Assembly (NCBI GenBank): GCA_023511405.1 | Contig: JAIMBO010000010.1 | Coordinates: 1 to 47,504, forward strand | DNA length: 47,504 bases | Source of the DNA: Rubrobacteraceae bacterium | GTDB lineage: Bacteria; Actinomycetota; Rubrobacteria; Rubrobacterales; Rubrobacteraceae | Direction: 5' to 3' | Shown: positions 42,516 through 47,504 of the stretch, in pieces | How the letters are laid out: every line of letters starts with the position of its first letter | Position numbering within the stretch: the first letter of the stretch is position 1 | Program-made: the position numbers and the translations under genes | The notes under the pieces: model-generated | The model's database searches: none | What the model was told of the DNA's origin: nothing | Seen by the model: the letters and a program-made list of their open reading frames with translations, nothing else

Positions 42516-43088
42516 CTAGTCCCCGAGGATGCGCAACCCCCGGTACTTCCTCTCCCGCCGGCGCTTCACACGATAGTAGAAGAACAACAGAAAGGCGACC
42601 AGCGCGAGGGCGATGTAGGGCACGAACACCGAGACGACCCCGCCTATGAGGCCGGTGAGATCCTCGCACAGGCTGAGAAACCCCGCGGAGACCCCGGTCC
42701 CTCCCCCGACCGGACGCAACACCATCTTCAGTGCGGCGACGATACCCGCGATGACACCCCCCGCGACGAGCTCCGGAACGGCCGCCTGCCCCACGCCCAC
42801 CCCGAGCGCAACCGCGAAAAGTACCGCACCCGCGGCCATCCGGACCGGAAACTGCACGTAGTCGAGAACCCGGCTCACCCCTCCCGCCTTGTCGAGCCCA
42901 ACCTCGAGCAGCGCCAGCACGACCAGAGCCCCGAGCGCCACTCCTCCGTCCAGCACACCGAAGGGCCGGTGTAACGCGAGCGTGCCGATGAGGGCGAAAA
43001 CCCCGACGACGAGTACCGGGATGTAAGCCCTGACCCCGGCCGCCGCCGCGAGCCCGACCCCTATTCCTACCGCCAGAATCTCGCTCAT
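42516..43088 (-). CDS. DUF4126-type membrane protein
   Basis: This 190-residue protein has about five hydrophobic helices and the family-typical start MSEILAVGIGVGLAAAAGVRAYIPVLVVG, seen in part as AAAAGVRAYIPVLVVGV. The basic C-terminus is KRRRERKYRGLRILGD. Function is unknown. The ATG at 43088 follows TATAAT by seven bases with no ribosome-binding site, suggesting a leaderless mRNA. A second in-frame ATG at 43097 overlaps the -10 box. Confidence 0.82.
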   Translation of the reverse strand: MSEILAVGIGVGLAAAAGVRAYIPVLVVGVFALIGTLALHRPFGVLDGGVALGALVVLALLEVGLDKAGGVSRVLDYVQFPVRMAAGAVLFAVALGVGVGQAAVPELVAGGVIAGIVAALKMVLRPVGGGTGVSAGFLSLCEDLTGLIGGVVSVFVPYIALALVAFLLFFYYRVKRRRERKYRGLRILGD

Positions 43089-43095
43089 GCCGGGC

Positions 43096-43101
43096 ATTAT
43101 A
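43096..43101 (-). promoter_or_regulatory. Consensus -10 box for a leaderless transcript
   Basis: TATAAT on the minus strand (43101-43096) is seven bases upstream of the ATG at 43088. It sits in the 35-bp gap between lctP and the DUF4126 gene, so the latter has its own promoter. Confidence 0.55.
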
Positions 43102-43123
43102 ACCCCTGCACGACACGGGGCTC

Positions 43124-44545
43124 TCAAAAGACCACCCCCAAAACCCCGACCACGACGAGCACCAGCAGAGAGACCGCCACCGGCGGCGCGACCATCCGGA
43201 CGACCTTGCTCTCCTGCCCGAGCAACCCCGTCGCCGTCGCCGCGAGCACGACCCTCTGAGGAGCGAGCATGTTCGACTGGCTCCCCGCGACGTTCTGCAG
43301 GGCGGCCACGAGCTCCTCCCGGCCACCCGTGCCGTGGGCGGCCCCGATCTGAAACGGCATGAAGAGCGCGTTCGACCCGGTGTTCGAACCGGTCAGGAAA
43401 CCCCCGAGCGCCCCCACGAGCGGGCTCGCCGCCGCGTAAGCCCCGCCCAGCAGCGCCGCCGCACCCCCCGCGAGCAGCGCCGCCGCCCCGCTCTCGGCGA
43501 CGACCTCCCCGGCGAGGATGAAGGCGAAGATCGTCCCGGCCACCGGAAGCCACTGGCCGGCAGCCCTCCCGAGGGCACCGGCGAACGCCCTCCTCCCCAC
43601 CCCGAGCAGGAGCGCGGCGAAGGCGGACGAGAGCAGCAGCCACGGCCCCGGCCCCTCGAACACGAAGGCCCCGCCGAGAAAATCTCGCACCGGACCCACC
43701 CCGTTCGCAAAGGCGAGCGAGGCGAGCAAAAACCCGTACGGCGCGAGCTCCCTCACGGGCACCCCCGTCCTCCCCATCCTCCTGGCACGCAGCCCGAGCA
43801 ACACCGCCGACACCGCGAGCCCTCCCGCCACCCCCGAAAGCTCGGGCACCGCATACAGGCTGCACAGCAATGCCGCCGCCCCCATCACCCCGCCGTAGAA
43901 GAGCGCCTCCGCCCCCCTCCGCCAGAGCCCCTCCCTCCCACCGGTGAGCGCGACCGTCGCGAGCGCGTAGACCACGAAGACCGGCAGGCTCACCCACGCG
44001 CTCGCCACCGAGAGCCGCCGGAAACTCTCCCCCGCGATCTCCGCCCCGACCAGCGTCCCGACCCCGAGCGCTCCCCACGGGACCGCAAGCTGCCCCCAGC
44101 TCGCCAGAACCGCCGACTTCAGCCTCGAAAAACCCGCCGCGAGCAGTATCGGGGCGCTTATCACCACCCCGACGCCGAAACCCGTCACCGACTCGAAGAA
44201 AGGCGCCGCCCCGAGCACGACCAGCAGCGCCAGCACCTCCTTCTCCGAAGCCACCTCCCCCAGAAACACCGAGACGGTCCTTATCGCACCACCGGCCTCG
44301 AGCACGTTGTAGAGCAAAAGCCCCCCGAACAGAACGTAAACCACCTCACCCGCGGTCCCCAACCCCTTCCACATCGCCCCCGGAATGCCCCCACCCGAAA
44401 ACCCCGGCCACAGAACGGCCGCCATCACGGCCCCGGCCAGCGAGGCCACCCCAACCCACACCGCGGGCCAGCGGAACACGATGAGCCCCACCCCCGCCAC
44501 CAGAAACGGAGCCCCCGCCACCACGTAACCGAATATTTCTATCAT
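43124..44545 (-). CDS. L-lactate permease family transporter
   Basis: This 473-residue polytopic protein (about 12 helices) is of the LctP family (PF02652). Signatures seen are PFFESVTGFGVGVVISAPIL, LVGALGGFLTGSNTGSNALF and NVAGSQSNMLAPQRVVLAAT. It would import lactate or glycolate by proton symport. It is shorter than the E. coli permease (about 550 residues), mostly through loop loss. The start is ATG at 44545, without a Shine-Dalgarno sequence, only 20 bp from the start of the divergent regulator gene. Confidence 0.9.
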   Translation of the reverse strand: MIEIFGYVVAGAPFLVAGVGLIVFRWPAVWVGVASLAGAVMAAVLWPGFSGGGIPGAMWKGLGTAGEVVYVLFGGLLLYNVLEAGGAIRTVSVFLGEVASEKEVLALLVVLGAAPFFESVTGFGVGVVISAPILLAAGFSRLKSAVLASWGQLAVPWGALGVGTLVGAEIAGESFRRLSVASAWVSLPVFVVYALATVALTGGREGLWRRGAEALFYGGVMGAAALLCSLYAVPELSGVAGGLAVSAVLLGLRARRMGRTGVPVRELAPYGFLLASLAFANGVGPVRDFLGGAFVFEGPGPWLLLSSAFAALLLGVGRRAFAGALGRAAGQWLPVAGTIFAFILAGEVVAESGAAALLAGGAAALLGGAYAAASPLVGALGGFLTGSNTGSNALFMPFQIGAAHGTGGREELVAALQNVAGSQSNMLAPQRVVLAATATGLLGQESKVVRMVAPPVAVSLLVLVVVGVLGVVF

Positions 44546-44565
44546 GGTAGAATTTATTCTCACAT
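44546..44565. promoter_or_regulatory. 20-bp divergent intergenic region with an AGAAT-TT-ATTCT dyad
   Basis: The whole space between the two opposite ATGs holds the dyad AGAAT-TT-ATTCT (44549-44560). Plus strand: TATTCT (44555-44560) lies five bases before the regulator ATG. Minus strand: TAAATT (44556-44551) lies five bases before the permease ATG. Neither gene has a Shine-Dalgarno sequence. The dyad overlaps both -10 regions, so the HTH-cupin regulator could control both genes here. Confidence 0.55.
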
Positions 44566-45150
44566 ATGAACGAGAAGGAAGCAACGGAGCTGGTTTCGGC
44601 GGAGAGGCTGGGGGCTCGCATCCGGGAGTTGAGGAGGGTGCGGGATCTCACGCTGGTCGAGCTTGCGGAGCGCAGTGGGGTGAGCCGGGCGATGCTCTCG
44701 AAGGTGGAGCGGGGGGAGAAGAACCCGACGCTGGTGGTGGCGGCCAGGATCGCGGGGGGTTTGGGGATGTCGCTCTCGCAGCTCGTGGGCATCGAGGAGC
44801 GGCGCGAGCTGGTGGTCGTGCCGAAGGAGCGGCAGATGGTGATGCGTGACCCGGAGAGCGGGTTCGAGCGTCGCCTTCTCACCCCGGCTTTTGCCGGACG
44901 CGGGGTGGAGTTCATAAAGAACGTCATCCCGGAGGGAGAAAGCTCCGGGGAGTTCCCGCCGCACAGGAAAGGCGTGGTCGAGCACCTGGCGGTCGAGCGC
45001 GGGAGGCTGAGGGCCGTGCTCGGCGGCGAGGAGTATCTCCTGCGGGAGGGGGATGCGATGTACTTCGAGGCCGACCTGCCGCACCGCTTCGACAACGCCG
45101 GAGAAGGCGAGTGCAGCTACTACCTGATCATAGACGCCGGCAGGGCGTAG
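44566..45150 (+). CDS. HTH (XRE)-cupin transcription regulator
   Basis: The 194-residue regulator has an N-terminal helix-turn-helix of the XRE type (about 16-70: LGARIRELRRVRDLTLVELA and SGVSRAMLSKVERGEKNPTL). The C-terminal cupin_2 domain (about 115-190) shows EHLAVERGRLRAVLGGEEYL and FEADLPHRFDNAGEGE. Cupin-type XRE regulators sense small metabolites, and the divergent lactate permease is the natural target. The ATG at 44566 seems to start a leaderless message. Confidence 0.88.
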   Translation: MNEKEATELVSAERLGARIRELRRVRDLTLVELAERSGVSRAMLSKVERGEKNPTLVVAARIAGGLGMSLSQLVGIEERRELVVVPKERQMVMRDPESGFERRLLTPAFAGRGVEFIKNVIPEGESSGEFPPHRKGVVEHLAVERGRLRAVLGGEEYLLREGDAMYFEADLPHRFDNAGEGECSYYLIIDAGRA

Positions 45151-45218
45151 CCGGGGAGGCCGGGTATCGGGCGGGGCGCCGTCGGGTCTGTCGTTCCGAT
45201 CGACCGGTCCCTCTGAGC

Positions 45219-45224
45219 TATACT
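45219..45224 (+). promoter_or_regulatory. Candidate -10 box upstream of glyS
   Basis: TATACT (45219-45224) is 45 bp before the glyS ATG. A -35 is unclear; the nearest match is TTCCGA at 45194-45199, with a long 19-bp spacer. No T-box leader is visible in the short gap. Confidence 0.4.
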
Positions 45225-45269
45225 TGCGCGGAAGTTCTCTGCCAGATCACAGGAAGACCGGAGGGTTAG

Positions 45270-46652
45270 ATGTCGCAGACCGTCTCGATGGACAAGATCG
45301 TCGCCTTCTGCAAGCGGCGGGGGTTCGTGTACCAGAGCTCGGAGATCTACGGCGGCATCCGCTCCTCCTACGACTACGGCCCTCTCGGGGTCGAGATGAA
45401 ACGCAACATCAAGGACGAGTGGTGGCGCAGCATGGTCTACGCCCGCGACGACGTGGTGGGCTTCGACTCTGCGATCATCATGCACCCGAAGGTGTGGGAG
45501 GCCTCCGGGCACGTTGAGACCTTCAACGACATGCTCGTCGAGAGCCGGAGTTCGGGGAGGCGCTACCGGGCCGACCACCTCATCGAGGAGGCGACCGGGA
45601 TGGAGGTCGAGGGGCTCTCCCCCGAGGAGCTCACGCGCATAATCCAGGAGGACGAGCGCATCAAGGACCCGGTGGACGGCGGGCGAGACTTCACGCCGGT
45701 CAGGCCGTTCAATTTGATGTTCGAGACCTACACCGGTCCGGTCAAGAGCCCGGAGAACGTGGCGTATCTCAGGCCGGAGACCGCGCAGGGCATCTTCGTG
45801 AACTTCAAGAACATCCTGCAGACCAGCAGGGTCAAGGTTCCCTTCGGGGTCGCCCAGCAGGGCAAGTCGTTCCGCAACGAGATCACGCCGGGCAACTTCA
45901 TCTTCCGCACCCGGGAGTTCGAGCAGATGGAGATGGAGTTCTTCGTCAAGCCGGGCACCGACGAGGAGTGGCACGAGTACTGGATCGAGGAGCGCTACGA
46001 GTGGTATCTCAGGCTCGGGATGAACCCGGAGAACATCCGCAAGCGCGAGCAGAGCGACGAGGAGCGCGCCCACTACGCGACCCGCGGGGTGGACATAGAG
46101 TACAACTTCCCGTTCGCCGGGTGGTCGGAGCTCGAGGGCATCGCCAACCGCACCGACTACGACCTCAAGAAGCACGCCGCCTACTCAGGCACCAACTTCA
46201 CCTACACCGACCAGGCGACGGGCGAGAGCTTCATCCCCTACGTCATCGAGCCCGCCGCTGGTCCGGACAGGATGATGCTCGCTTTCATCGTCGACGCCTA
46301 CACCGAGGAGGAGGTCGCCGGGGAGAAGAGGGTGGTCCTCAAGCTACATCCGCGCCTCGCGCCGACCAAGGCCGCGGTCTTTCCCCTGACCAGAAAGGAG
46401 CCCGTCGCGACCATAGCCCGCAGGCTCTACGAGGATCTGCGCGGCGACTACCGGGTCTTCTACGACGAGTCCGGTTCGATCGGCCGGCGCTACCGCCGGC
46501 AGGACGAGGCGGGCACGCCTTACTGCGTCACGGTCGACTTCGACACGATAGAGGACCGCAAGGTGACGATCCGCGACCGCGACACCCTGCAGCAGGAGCG
46601 CATCCCGATAGAAGGGGTGCGCGAGCGGCTGAAAGAACTCATCTCCGGCTAG
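45270..46652 (+). CDS. glyQS: Glycyl-tRNA synthetase, dimeric (alpha2) type
   Basis: This 460-residue class II synthetase charges tRNA-Gly. The N-terminus IVAFCKRRGFVYQSSEIYGGI leads into GPLGVEMKRNIKDEWW; motif 2 region includes LRPETAQGIFVNFKN and RNEITPGNFIFRTREFEQME (in part), and motif 3 region is VIEPAAGPDRMMLAFI. A C-terminal anticodon-binding domain follows (RLAPTKAAVFPLTRKEP onwards). It is the single-chain type common in actinobacteria. GGAGGG lies six bases before the ATG. Confidence 0.97.
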   Translation: MSQTVSMDKIVAFCKRRGFVYQSSEIYGGIRSSYDYGPLGVEMKRNIKDEWWRSMVYARDDVVGFDSAIIMHPKVWEASGHVETFNDMLVESRSSGRRYRADHLIEEATGMEVEGLSPEELTRIIQEDERIKDPVDGGRDFTPVRPFNLMFETYTGPVKSPENVAYLRPETAQGIFVNFKNILQTSRVKVPFGVAQQGKSFRNEITPGNFIFRTREFEQMEMEFFVKPGTDEEWHEYWIEERYEWYLRLGMNPENIRKREQSDEERAHYATRGVDIEYNFPFAGWSELEGIANRTDYDLKKHAAYSGTNFTYTDQATGESFIPYVIEPAAGPDRMMLAFIVDAYTEEEVAGEKRVVLKLHPRLAPTKAAVFPLTRKEPVATIARRLYEDLRGDYRVFYDESGSIGRRYRRQDEAGTPYCVTVDFDTIEDRKVTIRDRDTLQQERIPIEGVRERLKELISG

Positions 46653-46664
46653 AGCGAACCCGGA

Positions 46665-47342
46665 TCACCGGCGGCGGGGCTTCCCGACTTCGAGCCTGAG
46701 AAGGTGGCTGCGCCGCCTGCGCGCGAGGACTCCGGCGAGGGCCGCCCCGAGCACGAATCCTCCCACCCCCGTCAGCAGAGGGAGGGCCCGCCGCAGGACG
46801 GCCCTCCCTCCCACCCCGGCAAGATCCAGGCCCTCCTCCCCCGGAGACGAACCGGAATCCCCTCGCTCCGACGCGGGAGCGGCCGGCTCCCGGGCTCCCT
46901 CACCCAGGATCTCCCGCTCCAGACAGGAGGCGAAGCGGGACATGATCTCCGAGGCCACATCCTGCATGATCCCGCGCCCGAACTGCGCCACACGGCCGGA
47001 GACATCCAGGTCGGTCTCCACTCGGACCCTGGTTGTATCCCCCTCTCCGCGCATCGTCGCGGTTATCGTCGCGGAGGCGGTCCCCTGCCCCCTGGCCTCT
47101 CTGCCGCTCGCCCGGAGTCGGGCCCGGCGGTTCTCTTCGTCGGCCTCCTCGAGACGAACCGTCCCGCGGTAGCGGACCGAGATCGAACCGAGCCTCACCG
47201 CCATCGTCCCGAGGTACTCGCCGTCGGCGGACTCCTCTATCGAGGCCCCGGGCAGGCAGGGCGCGATGCGCTCCAGATCGAGCATCGTCTCCCACACCCT
47301 CCCGAGCGGGGCCTTCACGGCAAATTCGTTCTCCATCTTCAC
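46665..47342 (-). CDS. CoxG-type SRPBCC protein with C-terminal membrane anchor
   Basis: This 225-residue protein has an N-terminal SRPBCC/CoxG domain (about 1-150). It has VKAPLGRVWETMLDLERIAPCLPGA and FGRGIMQDVASEIMSRFASCL (in part: LERIAPCLPGASIEESADG). A disordered Ser/Pro-rich linker follows, then one transmembrane helix (about 192-211). CoxG anchors CO dehydrogenase-like molybdenum enzymes to the membrane. The start is GTG at 47342 or ATG at 47336. It follows a partial coxS, so it belongs to a second molybdenum hydroxylase operon. Confidence 0.9.
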   Translation of the reverse strand: MKMENEFAVKAPLGRVWETMLDLERIAPCLPGASIEESADGEYLGTMAVRLGSISVRYRGTVRLEEADEENRRARLRASGREARGQGTASATITATMRGEGDTTRVRVETDLDVSGRVAQFGRGIMQDVASEIMSRFASCLEREILGEGAREPAAPASERGDSGSSPGEEGLDLAGVGGRAVLRRALPLLTGVGGFVLGAALAGVLARRRRSHLLRLEVGKPRRR

Positions 47343-47348
47343 GGTCGC

Positions 47349-47504
47349 CTACCCTCTGTCCCAGGTCCTGTCCGCCGCGCGCACCGCCTCTACGATCCCC
47401 TCGTAGCCGGTACAGCGGCAGAGGTTGCCCGAGAGCGCCTCCCGGATCTCCTCTTCGCCCGGGTTCTGCTTCTCCGCCAGAAGCTCCAGGGCGCTCATCA
47501 GGAA
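47349..47504 (-). CDS. CoxS-type 2Fe-2S subunit, C-terminal fragment (runs off the right edge)
   Basis: The last 51 codons of a small iron-sulfur subunit read FLMSALELLAEKQNPGEEEI and ALSGNLCRCTGYEGIVEAVR. The NLCRCTGY motif binds the second [2Fe-2S] cluster. The stop TAG lies seven bases before the coxG start. The rest of the operon lies beyond the window. Its sequence differs from the other coxS at 11773-12246, so the two operons are not recent duplicates. Confidence 0.9.
   Translation of the reverse strand, partial: FLMSALELLAEKQNPGEEEIREALSGNLCRCTGYEGIVEAVRAADRTWDRG

Noticed and set aside
45151-45269. Possible T-box leader for glyS
   Set aside because: The gap is only 119 bp and shows no T-box sequence or antiterminator fold.

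Overview
The window is GC-rich chromosomal DNA from an actinobacterium, most likely Rubrobacter or a close relative. This is an inference from gene content and protein similarity, not from a marker gene. The supporting features are a dnaK-grpE-dnaJ-hspR operon together with a CIRCE-controlled groEL, alr next to tsaE-tsaB-rimI, a dimeric glycyl-tRNA synthetase, an RNase HIII, a lone pilT, aerobic CO-dehydrogenase-like (CoxSML) gene sets, frequent GTG/TTG starts and many 4-base ATGA/GTGA/TTGA overlaps. I see no insertion sequence, prophage, CRISPR array, rRNA or tRNA.

Layout. 1-1064: 5' part of groEL with a promoter and a CIRCE operator, and a divergent small zinc-ribbon gene. 1079-2631: secreted S53 (sedolisin) protease. 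2643-8607: tsaD, a small leaderless membrane protein, then a minus-strand run alr, membrane protein, HD protein, PspC, uracil-DNA glycosylase, tsaE, tsaB, rimI (t6A tRNA modification plus cell-wall alanine racemase). 8800-10828: lipoprotein and AbrB-type transporter. 10833-15376: coxL-coxM-coxS molybdenum hydroxylase operon ending in a frameshifted amidohydrolase. 15555-20110: small protein, pcp, CynX-type MFS, CBS protein, nnr (NAD(P)HX repair), acpS. 20200-23321: lipid kinase, then glmS with a self-cleaving glmS ribozyme in its leader. 23364-26496: two GNATs, threonine aldolase, RNase HIII, acylphosphatase. 26571-32311: a glycosyltransferase-GtrA-GAF fusion, a structured intergenic region with a probable minus-strand ncRNA, pilT, a FemAB-like gene, a DUF62 enzyme and a coiled-coil membrane protein. 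32318-37725: coiled-coil protein and the dnaK-grpE-dnaJ-hspR-zinc/membrane operon. 37858-40466: OmpR-type two-component system. 40454-43088: GNAT-like, YtxH, 2-phosphoglycerate kinase, DUF4126. 43124-45150: lactate permease and a divergent HTH-cupin regulator whose start codons are 20 bp apart. 45270-46652: glyS. 46665-47504: coxG and the 3' end of a second coxS.

How genes work together. Heat-shock control appears split: HrcA/CIRCE for groEL and HspR for the dnaK operon, whose promoter carries only a degenerate HAIR-like site. GlmS output is probably fed back by glucosamine-6-phosphate through the ribozyme. Several genes (3680, 20200, 30757, 43088 and the 44545/44566 pair) have a -10 hexamer 5-7 nt before the start codon and no Shine-Dalgarno sequence, which suggests leaderless mRNAs.
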